Positions 1 to 6,103 of a DNA stretch of 8,860 nucleotides are shown here, in pieces. The translations under genes were made by a program, and so were the position numbers. Each line of letters starts with the position of its first letter. Position 1 is the first letter of the stretch. The notes below the pieces were generated by a model that did no database searches, was not told where the DNA came from, and worked only from the letters and a program-made list of their open reading frames with translations. Origin of the DNA: Candidatus Heimdallarchaeota archaeon (GTDB lineage Archaea > Asgardarchaeota > Heimdallarchaeia > Heimdallarchaeales > Heimdallarchaeaceae). The stretch spans positions 1 to 8,860 of the forward strand of contig JAUVXQ010000037.1 of assembly GCA_030603505.1 (NCBI GenBank), in the 5' to 3' direction.

Positions 1-894
1 CTCAAATCCCAAAAAGATAAACAGAGTTATACTACATATAACATCAATAACAACATCAAAATTGATTTTAAAATAAAACGGATAAAATTACCTAAAATCA
101 ATACATGGGTCAAGTATCGGAATGATCGAGTCTTCACTGAACCGATTAAACAAGTTACTGTCTCGAAAACCAAGAGCGGTAAATACTTTATCTCGTTACT
201 TGTAGAATGTGACATAGGTATTTCTCAGAAAAAGGTTATTAAGCAATCAAAAATTGAAGCTTTCGATATGTCCGCACCCCATTTTTTGATTTCTGAAAGA
301 ACAAAGTTGAACAACCCCCGTTTTTATCGAAGCGAAGAAAACCGCCTTAAACGATTACGTCGCAGACTTTCCCGAAAAAAGAAGGGTTCATCGAATCGTA
401 AGAAATCTCAACTTCAGTTAGCCAGAAAATATGACTCAATCACAAACCGAAAAAATGATTGGTTGCATAAAATAACTACTTGTTTTGCTCAAGAATATGA
501 TGCGATCATTTTAGAACATTTAGACATTCAGGGGATGCAACAATTCAATAAAGGAATCAGTAAATCTGTCACTTTAGACTTTTCTTGGGCACAATTCGTA
601 TCAACTTTGCGATATAAAATAGAACGAAAAGGGGGACATCTTGTATTAGTGGAACGGTTTTTCCCTTCCAGTAAACTATGTTCTCACTGTGGTTGGAAGA
701 ATTTAGAACTCCAACTATCAGATCGCGAATGGATATGTGAAAAATGCGCAACAGTTCATGAAAGAGATGTCAATGCTTCAAAAAATCTTCTAAAAGAAGG
801 ACTCAAAATCCTTCAAACAAATAATATCACTATTATCCCTACCGTTGGGACGACGGGAAGTTACGCTTGTGGAGATGGTGTAAGACTTGCTTAA
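1..894 (+). CDS. tnpB: TnpB, RNA-guided RuvC nuclease of an IS200/IS605-type element (5' end missing)
   Basis: The frame is open from base 1, so the gene enters from outside the window; 297 residues are visible. An ATG at 268 is internal, because family-like sequence (KIKLPKINTW, SGKYFISLLVE) precedes it. The RuvC triad is complete: D89 in AFDMS (265-267), E172 in LEHLD (514-516) and D256 in ERDVNAS (766-768). The spacings of 83 and 84 residues are typical of TnpB. A four-cysteine zinc finger (C227, C230, C246, C249) sits between the second and third motifs, and a basic arginine/lysine-rich helix follows motif I (about residues 104-122). Family members are RNA-guided DNA nucleases that use RNA from the element's own right end. 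Judged by the family, about 100 N-terminal residues are missing. The intact catalytic core argues against a decayed fossil; whether it is active cannot be seen. Confidence 0.93.
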   Translation, partial: LKSQKDKQSYTTYNINNNIKIDFKIKRIKLPKINTWVKYRNDRVFTEPIKQVTVSKTKSGKYFISLLVECDIGISQKKVIKQSKIEAFDMSAPHFLISERTKLNNPRFYRSEENRLKRLRRRLSRKKKGSSNRKKSQLQLARKYDSITNRKNDWLHKITTCFAQEYDAIILEHLDIQGMQQFNKGISKSVTLDFSWAQFVSTLRYKIERKGGHLVLVERFFPSSKLCSHCGWKNLELQLSDREWICEKCATVHERDVNASKNLLKEGLKILQTNNITIIPTVGTTGSYACGDGVRLA

Positions 895-949
895 GAGAGC
901 AATCGTCGAAGAAACAAGAATCCACCGACTTTAGGTAGTGGTAGTTCAA
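790..949 (+). ncRNA. Candidate omega RNA (reRNA) scaffold overlapping the tnpB 3' end and the element's right end
   Basis: TnpB proteins are known to bind an RNA made from the 3' part of tnpB through the element's right end, with the guide being whatever host sequence follows. The right order of parts is present here: the tnpB 3' end, a 55-base non-coding tail with a hairpin at 922-941, and the AGTTCAA terminus. The 5' limit is arbitrary because such RNAs are processed from longer transcripts. The guide would start at about 949-950. This rests on family knowledge and position rather than on a recognised RNA fold. Confidence 0.4.
922..941 (+). repeat. Subterminal hairpin of the element's right end
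   Basis: CCAC at 922-925 pairs with GTGG at 938-941 around a loop that contains GACTTTAGG; an alternative pairing of ACC with GGT inside it is also possible. Imperfect hairpins next to the ends are what TnpA recognises in IS200/IS605 elements, and they form the 3' stem of the TnpB guide RNA. Confidence 0.5.
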
Positions 950-2268
950 ATATTTTCAATGATCAAATCCAGATATTCTAGCATAGCTTCAATTCCTTCG
1001 TATATTTCTTCAACTAGGTAATAATTATCATCAGTAACATATTCTACTCTAGAACTCATCTTAAAAAGGTTCTTTGCTGTTCTTAGAGCTATGAACTCAA
1101 AACTTTTCCTTCCTGGATCACTTTGTTTAAATGATTCTTGAACATAATTCTGAACAATTTTTGTACTATTTGAAAAAACACCTTGTGCTGTTTCAGGTGG
1201 AATTACAGCTACTTGGTGAAAGAGCGATTTGAAGAGATGAAAACCTGTTCTCTGCAATTTCAATGCAGCTGTTTTAATATCAGATTTGATCATTTCATGA
1301 TCAACTTGTTTGAATAAAGATTTACTCACAGCGTAATCATTCTCTGTCTGGAAAGAAGCTATTTCTTCTGTAACTATAACTCTAATAGTTTCAAAACTCA
1401 GACTACGAAAACCTAGAATACGGAGTTTGCTCAATACTTCATCTGCCATTTTATTAGCGATTGAACTTGAAGAATCTGGATTAATTTCACTAATTAGTGC
1501 ACTTATATCAGAGTATTTTATTTCTCTCTGCATTTCTCTTACCCAAACAACACCAGAGTTTATTCTTCGAAAGGTTTGTGAAAGTATTCCTGTGGGGTCA
1601 ATATGGTTTAATGCTTGGCATACTATGTCCAGAATCGCATTTGTTGGCATATCGCGATAGAATTGTGGAAAACAGATGTTTAGAACGTCCATACTTGTAT
1701 CAAATTGCAGTCCTGTTTGTACTAGCTGTGTAATTATAATAGAAATATCAAAAGATATAGGTCTATTATTCTTGTCCATTACAGTTCCTATTTTTTCATT
1801 AAAGTATATAATTACGGCAAATAAATCGATTAAAGGTTTCTCTTGATGTTCTATCAAGTTTTTCAATGTAAGAAAAGAGAGTAACTGTTTCTCCTTTTTT
1901 AAAGTATAGCCCTCTATTTTTCGATTTAAACTATCCTTAATTATTTCCTTTGTAAGATAGTTTAGTTTTGTTAACCTTCGTAGGAATGATGTAATAAATA
2001 AGAGATTATTACCTGCTGTTAAATCACGACCATATTCTTCGCTTATTTTCTGTGCAAGCTGGAAAGCAGATTGGGGTTGATACCAATCTAAATGGATTAA
2101 GAGTTGTATTGCTAAATGAGGTTTATTTCCTAGAATCTTTAGAAGTAATCTTTGCTCGTCTAGGTATTTTAATTCTTTATCATCCATTGAAAGAGATGTT
2201 AGATAATCATCCATTTCATGCTTCTTTAGAAGATCAATATTTATCTCACTTGCACTTTTTTTATACAT
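946..2268 (-). CDS. Winged-helix protein with two ATP-cone-like segments; possible nucleotide-sensing regulator, 3' end altered by the insertion element
   Basis: I do not recognise this 440-residue protein as a named family. Residues 36-125 read as a winged helix: a helix at HLAIQLLIHL, a second at SAFQLAQKISEEY, a recognition-type helix at LLFITSFLRRLTKLNYL, and a wing at IEGYTLKK. Residues 161-224 resemble an ATP-cone: VMDKNNRPISFD, then a helix ending in a TGL turn, then MPTNAILDIVCQAL. Residues 240-306 repeat the pattern (VREMQREIKYSDI, SIANKMADEVLSKL, LSFETIRVIVTEEI). The rest is predicted helical. ATP-cones bind ATP/dATP in ribonucleotide reductases and NrdR, but the usual KRDG signature is absent, so nucleotide binding is inference. 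The protein has no signal peptide or membrane segment and is probably cytoplasmic. Its TGA stop (946-948) lies in the right end of the neighbouring element, so a longer original C-terminus is possible. The start is the first ATG and has no Shine-Dalgarno sequence. Confidence 0.8.
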   Translation of the reverse strand: MYKKSASEINIDLLKKHEMDDYLTSLSMDDKELKYLDEQRLLLKILGNKPHLAIQLLIHLDWYQPQSAFQLAQKISEEYGRDLTAGNNLLFITSFLRRLTKLNYLTKEIIKDSLNRKIEGYTLKKEKQLLSFLTLKNLIEHQEKPLIDLFAVIIYFNEKIGTVMDKNNRPISFDISIIITQLVQTGLQFDTSMDVLNICFPQFYRDMPTNAILDIVCQALNHIDPTGILSQTFRRINSGVVWVREMQREIKYSDISALISEINPDSSSSIANKMADEVLSKLRILGFRSLSFETIRVIVTEEIASFQTENDYAVSKSLFKQVDHEMIKSDIKTAALKLQRTGFHLFKSLFHQVAVIPPETAQGVFSNSTKIVQNYVQESFKQSDPGRKSFEFIALRTAKNLFKMSSRVEYVTDDNYYLVEEIYEGIEAMLEYLDLIIENI

Positions 2269-2286
2269 AGGAGAGAGAAAAAGTAC

Positions 2287-2294
2287 TAAAATAT
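2287..2294 (-). promoter_or_regulatory. Weak TATA-like box for the winged-helix gene
   Basis: The minus strand reads ATATTTTA, centred about 22 bases upstream of the ATG at 2268. That is slightly closer than the 25 to 29 bases seen at the better promoters in this window, and no clear BRE precedes it. The assignment is tentative. Confidence 0.35.
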
Positions 2295-2360
2295 CAATGT
2301 TACGATTACTTCAACATTTTCAAAGTTTACACTATAAAAAACTTACAAAAAGGGAAGAAA

Positions 2361-2373
2361 GCGCTTTAAGCGC
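2361..2373. promoter_or_regulatory. GCGCTT-T-AAGCGC palindrome in a divergent intergenic region, possible operator
   Basis: Two perfect 6-base arms flank one central T. The site lies between the winged-helix gene (starting at 2268, minus strand) and the hydrolase gene (starting at 2454, plus strand). It stands out as a GC-containing block in very AT-rich DNA. The word AGCGCTTTA that covers its left half recurs at 4956-4964 in the other divergent region. A dimeric regulator site is a reasonable guess, but nothing identifies the regulator. Confidence 0.35.
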
Positions 2374-2424
2374 CCATTATTCAGCAATTCTTAGAATTTG
2401 CAAAAGGTTAGATATACAAAACTG

Positions 2425-2432
2425 TTATAAAA
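2425..2432 (+). promoter_or_regulatory. TATA box of the YdjM-like hydrolase gene
   Basis: TTATAAAA is centred about 25 bases upstream of the ATG at 2454. Archaeal transcription starts roughly 25 bases after the TATA box, so the transcript would begin at or next to the start codon (leaderless). No Shine-Dalgarno sequence is present before the ATG, which agrees. The six bases upstream are not a good BRE. Confidence 0.65.
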
Positions 2433-2453
2433 GAAAAATATTCTAACCAGTTT

Positions 2454-3236
2454 ATGCATGGTGGAGTTCATCTTCTATCAGGGTTAGTGCTTGCTAGTCT
2501 AAATAAGAAGAAGGACTACAAATTAGGCGCTGTTTTTGGTGCTATCTTCCCTGATATTGACATTTTCATTACAGGGCTTATATATCTCATAGCTGGAGAA
2601 ACAGCTGCTATGGAGATTCACAGAAGTTTTACACACAGTTTGTTTATGGTGTTTATTTTTACAGCGATACTTATAGGAGCTTATTTCATCCCAAAAATTA
2701 AACAAACTGAGAATTTCAATTTGCTCCATTTTGCCATCGGATTTGGTATAGGGATGTTTGTACATGTAATGTTAGATACGTTATATTTGTCACACGTACT
2801 ATTATTTTGGCCTTTTTCCACTCAAGAGATTAGCTTTGCAATTGTTCCTGTTGCTGCCCTTTCTGAAATACAGCTTAGATTATTACAAGTAACTGATTTC
2901 TACACAGATATTTTCTTTTTCTATATTCCAATTCTAATAATAGCTTTCAAGAAAAATTTACATAAAATAATTCGAATTCCCTTCTTAATCTATATTTTAG
3001 CTGATTTTGCAGTAATAACCTTTTTTATGTTCAATGCATTTACTAGTCCAGTAGATTATAATCAATTTGTGATTAACCTATACAAACCTGGAGTCTTCTT
3101 CTTACTCATTTCAGTATTTTCTCCATTTTTATTTAAAGAGGTTATTAATGATTTCAAATTTAAAACAAGAGATATTATAATTATTTCAAGTCTGTTTGTT
3201 TTCTCTCAATTTCTCTTTTGGTTAGCAACTTTCTAA
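2454..3236 (+). CDS. YdjM/DUF457-type membrane-bound metal-dependent hydrolase
   Basis: This 260-residue integral membrane protein carries the family's spaced metal-site residues: H6 in GGVH, D34 and D36 in FPDID, H56 and H61 in HRSFTHS, and H104 with D108 in HVMLD. These are followed by the WPFS turn (119-122) that usually closes the conserved half. Members are annotated as membrane-bound, metal-dependent (probably zinc) hydrolases; E. coli YdjM is the named example and the true substrate is unknown. Hydrophobic segments lie near residues 26-48, 62-80, 92-113, 150-166, 172-195, 206-225 and 240-258. The start is fixed by a TATA box 25 bases upstream and by the conserved GGVH directly after it. 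The gene ends in a tandem TAATAA stop and converges on the HEAT-repeat gene. Confidence 0.85.
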   Translation: MHGGVHLLSGLVLASLNKKKDYKLGAVFGAIFPDIDIFITGLIYLIAGETAAMEIHRSFTHSLFMVFIFTAILIGAYFIPKIKQTENFNLLHFAIGFGIGMFVHVMLDTLYLSHVLLFWPFSTQEISFAIVPVAALSEIQLRLLQVTDFYTDIFFFYIPILIIAFKKNLHKIIRIPFLIYILADFAVITFFMFNAFTSPVDYNQFVINLYKPGVFFLLISVFSPFLFKEVINDFKFKTRDIIIISSLFVFSQFLFWLATF

Positions 3237-3239
3237 TAA

Positions 3240-3249
3240 CTTTTTTATT
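3240..3249 (+). terminator. T-rich terminator of the hydrolase gene
   Basis: A C followed by six T residues (3241-3246) comes directly after the tandem stop codons. Archaeal RNA polymerase terminates at short U-tracts without needing a hairpin. The site lies in the 13-base gap to the convergent gene, where termination would limit antisense read-through. Confidence 0.5.
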
Positions 3250-4881
3250 CTAATATAAAAACTCGCTAATATCAAGATTTGACAATTCGTAGAAGATACT
3301 GTCCTTGTCCCTATTTAAACTCATAATTTCCATTAATCTATTGATTACTTTTTCAGCTAGTACTTTTTCATTAGTTATCATTGATTCAGTAAAGAAGCTT
3401 AATAGACTTTCAAGGATATCTGTATCATTTGATAGGTAAATAAGGGTTTTAATATATTGTTTCAAATCTGATGGAATTATATTTCTCACTGTACATAATT
3501 TAGTAAAAGTAGTTATTACTTGATCTATAACCCCCAAATCACTGTTAATCTTCAAACATTCAATAAAATTGGTCGAAAAATCTTCAGTAACCTTCTCTGG
3601 AAAATTTAGTAAAATACTATTAACTATCTGGAAAGCGCGATTTACAATTAACGGATGACTTGCGCTTAAAGCTATATTTTCCACAAAAAGGAAAATTGTT
3701 TTAACATTTTCTGACAAATCATGTTTAAATGCAAAATTGCTAATTGTTTGTAAAGAAGTATAGCAAACATCTTCTTGTTTTATTTTCATCATTATATTGA
3801 AAAGCGCATTTAAAGGATATTCTACAGTTTTAGAATTGAACTGAAAAACTAACTGCATAAACAGCTCTATTCCTCTTGTTCGTATGTTTTTATCGTGATG
3901 AGATTTCAATATTTTAATAATTCTTTCAACGTTTAATTCTGTTAGCTTTTCCTTTTTCAATAATGCTTCCAGAGCCTTTAAACCCATCTCTCTTAGGTTA
4001 TCTTCATATGTTGCTCTGGCTATCCCTATCATTATATCCACTAGATAGCTTATCTTTTCTTTTGTTGCTAGAACTAGATCAGGGTAAGCAAAAAGAGTTA
4101 TTTCCCTCAATTGTTTTTCATATGAAAAAGTTAGTAATTTTATAATATCACTTGTGTATTGACTTAATTTAGCTAATGATTTCTTCTTGAAAATTATCTC
4201 TTCTAAGCATTTGAAAGCAGTTATTCGCATCTCTGATTCATCTGTAGCTTTGAAAATCATTATGTATGATTCAGCTATACCGAATAAGGGAGTGTACTTA
4301 TCAATGTTGGTTATGATATTGTTCAAACTTCCCATTGCATTCATTCTTAAGGATTCATTCGACGTAGCTCTCAATATTTCTGTAAGAGCTATAGCTACAT
4401 CTCTCCCTAAATCAGAATCTTCAATTGGGAGCAGAAGTATAGCGTTAATAACACTTCTAATATTAGGTTGGCTTTGAAGAAACCTATCTTGTTTTACTGC
4501 TTTGAAAAGTTGACGAAGTTCCAGTGAATCTTTCCCACTAGGTCTGACTTTTTTCATCCCTTTTCTTATTATTTCAAAATCTTTAGTAATATTGAATAAT
4601 TGTTTTACTTTGTCTTTGTTTTCTAGTAGAAGTCGATCAATCTTTTGCTCTTCTTCATCCAATTCATCATCAGTTAATAAAGATGCAAGCGCTTGAGAAG
4701 CAGCATCTCTTACTCGAGGATTTGGGTCATTTAATTGAGCACTGAACAGAACCTCTGAAACCTTGGAATCTCTAAAATTGGCTAGTATGTAAGCAGCTCT
4801 TTCTCTTTGTAGAGGTATAGAACTATATTTTAGCTGTTTAATTAAACCATCAATTTCAGAGTCTTCTGTGGATTCATTCAT
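3250..4881 (-). CDS. HEAT/ARM-type alpha-solenoid repeat protein
   Basis: Numbered from the ATG at 4881, the protein has 543 residues and is helical almost throughout. Residues 52-65 (DPNPRVRDAASQAL) are a textbook HEAT repeat. A charged linker follows (about 72-112), and then a regular array: arginines in the pattern (D/E)xx(L/M/I)R followed by a helix recur at R179, R219, R259, R297 and R334, spaced 37 to 40 residues apart. The second half keeps paired helices with a weaker signature. Such solenoids are protein-binding scaffolds; no catalytic motif, signal peptide or membrane segment is visible, and the partner is unknown. An in-frame ATG at 4908 would add MFETFYYIS. I prefer 4881 because a TATA box lies 28 bases before it and the hydrophobic leader looks out of place. 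Ends in TAG. Confidence 0.85.
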   Translation of the reverse strand: MNESTEDSEIDGLIKQLKYSSIPLQRERAAYILANFRDSKVSEVLFSAQLNDPNPRVRDAASQALASLLTDDELDEEEQKIDRLLLENKDKVKQLFNITKDFEIIRKGMKKVRPSGKDSLELRQLFKAVKQDRFLQSQPNIRSVINAILLLPIEDSDLGRDVAIALTEILRATSNESLRMNAMGSLNNIITNIDKYTPLFGIAESYIMIFKATDESEMRITAFKCLEEIIFKKKSLAKLSQYTSDIIKLLTFSYEKQLREITLFAYPDLVLATKEKISYLVDIMIGIARATYEDNLREMGLKALEALLKKEKLTELNVERIIKILKSHHDKNIRTRGIELFMQLVFQFNSKTVEYPLNALFNIMMKIKQEDVCYTSLQTISNFAFKHDLSENVKTIFLFVENIALSASHPLIVNRAFQIVNSILLNFPEKVTEDFSTNFIECLKINSDLGVIDQVITTFTKLCTVRNIIPSDLKQYIKTLIYLSNDTDILESLLSFFTESMITNEKVLAEKVINRLMEIMSLNRDKDSIFYELSNLDISEFLY

Positions 4882-4905
4882 GGATATGTAATAAAATGTT
4901 TCAAA

Positions 4906-4913
4906 CATATATG
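4906..4913 (-). promoter_or_regulatory. TATA box of the HEAT-repeat gene
   Basis: CATATATG is centred about 28 bases upstream of the ATG at 4881, giving a near-leaderless transcript from that codon. It overlaps the alternative ATG at 4908, which has no comparable box in front of it; this is the main reason for choosing the shorter protein. Confidence 0.5.
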
Positions 4914-4955
4914 AACTTTTGTTTATTCCTTCAAGAAACTCAATGATTGCTCTTT

Positions 4956-4964
4956 AGCGCTTTA
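4956..4964. promoter_or_regulatory. AGCGCTTTA word in the second divergent intergenic region
   Basis: The nine bases AGCGCTTTA also occur at 2360-2368 in the other divergent intergenic region of the window. Here the second half-site is missing: only the 6-base core AGCGCT is palindromic. The word lies about 60 bases upstream of the DedA-family start and 75 bases from the HEAT-gene start. It could be a shared regulator site or chance. Confidence 0.25.
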
Positions 4965-4992
4965 TCCGTGGGGGTTGACACAAAGAGTAAGA

Positions 4993-5000
4993 TTTTTGTA
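4993..5000 (+). promoter_or_regulatory. Weak T-rich promoter box for the DedA-family gene
   Basis: TTTTTGTA is centred about 26 bases upstream of the ATG at 5023, the right distance for a leaderless start. The sequence is a poor TATA match, so the call rests mainly on position. No Shine-Dalgarno sequence is seen. Confidence 0.25.
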
Positions 5001-5022
5001 GTATTGTGTAAAAATCAAGTCG

Positions 5023-5844
5023 ATGCCTGAATCACATACAGATTCTATAGTTGAAGAAAAAAGAACTTCTGCAGGTCGAAAGAAAGTTGCTTGGTCGAAA
5101 AAAAAGATCCTTGCTGTAACTATTTTTGCAGTAATAGTTATAATTTCTGTAGTAGTTTTAGTTTTTACATTTATAGATAAAACATTTCTATTTACAATAG
5201 TTAAAGATTACTTCATTCTTCCTTTGCTAGAGATTGGGTTTTGGGCATATATTGTATTTTTAGGCATAATGATCTTACAAAGTTTAATAGTTCCTATACC
5301 TTCAGAATTGATATTGTTGTCTGGAGGAATGATCTTTGGATTATGGCCAGGTGTTATAATAGGTACAATTGGTTCCTTATTGAGTGGATTAGTCACATAC
5401 TACCTTTCTAATAAAGGTGGACGGCCTATTTTAGAAGCTTCTGGTGAATATGTTGGTTTTGCTGATCGTTTCATTTTATTTATGGATATATGGATTGAAA
5501 AATGGGGGATATGGGCTATAATTGTAGGAAGAGCTGTTCCCATAATCATGTTTGATCCAGTATCTTACGCGGCAGGTCTATCAAATATAAAATGGAAACA
5601 ATATACTCTTGCTACATTTGTTGGATCAATTCCCCGGGCAATATTTTATGCATTCTTTGGTGTTCGATTATTAGGCGGTAATCCTCCAGAGTACATAGCT
5701 AGTTTAAGTCCAGAACAATTTGAAGCTGCAGCAGGGCAGTTTAATCTCTATTTCTACATCATATTTGGTGTTTTAATAGTGATGTTAGCACTAGCCAGTA
5801 TTCTTTCAAAAAGGATGACAAAAGAGTCCGAAAAAACAAAATAA
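5023..5844 (+). CDS. TVP38/TMEM64 (DedA/VTT, SNARE-associated) family membrane protein
   Basis: This 273-residue protein matches the VTT-domain family. A charged, lysine-rich N-terminal tail (1-28) precedes the first membrane helix (29-50), and a second hydrophobic stretch covers 71-90. The family core then follows: PIPSELILLSGG (91-102), FGLWPGVIIGTIGSLLSG (105-122) and the NKGGRP loop (130-135). GRAVPIIMFDPVSYAAGL (169-186) comes next and is the hallmark segment with arginine, two prolines and an aspartate. A helix at 195-217 contains G201 and P204, and a last membrane helix at 243-262 ends in a basic tail. Members act in the membrane as lipid-carrier flippases, phospholipid scramblases or half-ion-coupled transporters; the substrate here is unknown. 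The gene is divergent from the HEAT-repeat gene and is followed by a long hairpin. The ATG chosen is the first in frame. Confidence 0.9.
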   Translation: MPESHTDSIVEEKRTSAGRKKVAWSKKKILAVTIFAVIVIISVVVLVFTFIDKTFLFTIVKDYFILPLLEIGFWAYIVFLGIMILQSLIVPIPSELILLSGGMIFGLWPGVIIGTIGSLLSGLVTYYLSNKGGRPILEASGEYVGFADRFILFMDIWIEKWGIWAIIVGRAVPIIMFDPVSYAAGLSNIKWKQYTLATFVGSIPRAIFYAFFGVRLLGGNPPEYIASLSPEQFEAAAGQFNLYFYIIFGVLIVMLALASILSKRMTKESEKTK

Positions 5845-5850
5845 ATGAAA

Positions 5851-5896
5851 AGAAAAGCTAATATCAATTTGTTAATCAACAATTTTTAGCTTTTCT
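5851..5896 (+). terminator. Long hairpin after the DedA-family gene, probable terminator
   Basis: AGAAAAGCTAA (5851-5861) and TTAGCTTTTCT (5886-5896) form a perfect 11-base inverted repeat seven bases after the stop codon. The loop contains a second perfect stem, TTGTT (5869-5873) with AACAA (5878-5882). The right arm ends in a T-rich run and more T-tracts follow up to about 5936. This fits 3'-end formation; a structured 3' untranslated element is the alternative. Confidence 0.5.
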
Positions 5897-5981
5897 ATCT
5901 TTACTTCGATTTTTTGCAATTATCACTTCTAGAACATTTTTCACAACATACCATATTCTCATAAGTAACGGTGTGTCACAA

Positions 5982-6022
5982 GCAGTTTCTGTTAAAAATC
6001 AAGTTTTAACGACTGAAACAGC
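5982..6022. repeat. Imperfect inverted repeat upstream of the FtsX-like gene
   Basis: GTTAAAA (5991-5997) and TTTTAAC (6004-6010) pair perfectly around a 6-base loop. Outside an unequal internal loop, GTTTC (5985-5989) pairs with GAAAC (6015-6019) and GC (5982-5983) pairs with GC (6021-6022). The element ends about 46 bases before the BRE/TATA of the next gene, so it could be an upstream operator or an RNA hairpin. It is separate from the hairpin at 5851-5896. The rest of the 5845-6103 gap shows nothing else I can interpret. Confidence 0.4.
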
Positions 6023-6067
6023 AGTATTTCAAGAAAACCTATTCTCAAAACGTCAAACATCAAGACA

Positions 6068-6082
6068 CGAAAAATATTTAAA
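6068..6082 (+). promoter_or_regulatory. BRE plus TATA box of the FtsX-like permease gene
   Basis: CGAAAA (6068-6073) fits the archaeal BRE and is followed directly by ATATTTAAA (6074-6082). The box centre lies 26 bases before the GTG at 6104, so transcription should start at the start codon. This is the clearest promoter in the window and it decides the start of the gene. Confidence 0.7.
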
Positions 6083-6103
6083 TGGTTCAATAATCATGAA
6101 AAC

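Larger units (their letters stand above)
1..949 (+). mobile_element. Right part of an IS200/IS605-type (IS1341-like, tnpB-bearing) insertion element; left end outside the window
   Basis: The segment consists of the 3' three quarters of a tnpB gene followed by about 55 non-coding bases. These contain a hairpin-forming CCACC...GTGG block and end in AGTTCAA, the usual look of right ends in this family. No inverted terminal repeats or target duplication are expected, since the family moves as single-stranded DNA. No tnpA transposase is visible; it may be absent or lie off the left edge. The right boundary is placed at 948-949 from the TTCAA ending and from the fact that coding sequence of the next gene starts there; it could be off by a few bases. 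Confidence 0.75.

Noticed and set aside
268..270. ATG at 268 as the start of tnpB
   Set aside because: The frame is open without a stop back to base 1, and the sequence before 268 already encodes conserved TnpB residues, including the catalytic aspartate just upstream of this ATG.
1427..1733. Two overlapping plus-strand open frames
   Set aside because: They lie wholly inside the minus-strand winged-helix gene, have no promoter or ribosome site, and encode no recognisable protein.
2523..2765. Minus-strand open frame of 80 codons
   Set aside because: It is antisense to the hydrolase gene, whose metal-site motifs are read in the other strand.
3963..4477. Two plus-strand open frames (3963-4145 and 4187-4477)
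   Set aside because: Both are antisense to the HEAT-repeat gene in its repeat array and look like mirror artefacts of its leucine- and lysine-rich codons.
4882..4908. Nine-residue N-terminal extension of the HEAT-repeat protein from the ATG at 4908
   Set aside because: No TATA box lies at the right distance before 4908, and the box at 4906-4913 would start the transcript downstream of that ATG. It remains a possible alternative start.
4975..5004. Bacterial-type promoter: TTGACA at 4975 and TAGTAT at 4999 before the DedA-family gene
   Set aside because: The -10 match is poor, and the other promoters in the window have archaeal TATA geometry. A single TTGACA is expected by chance.
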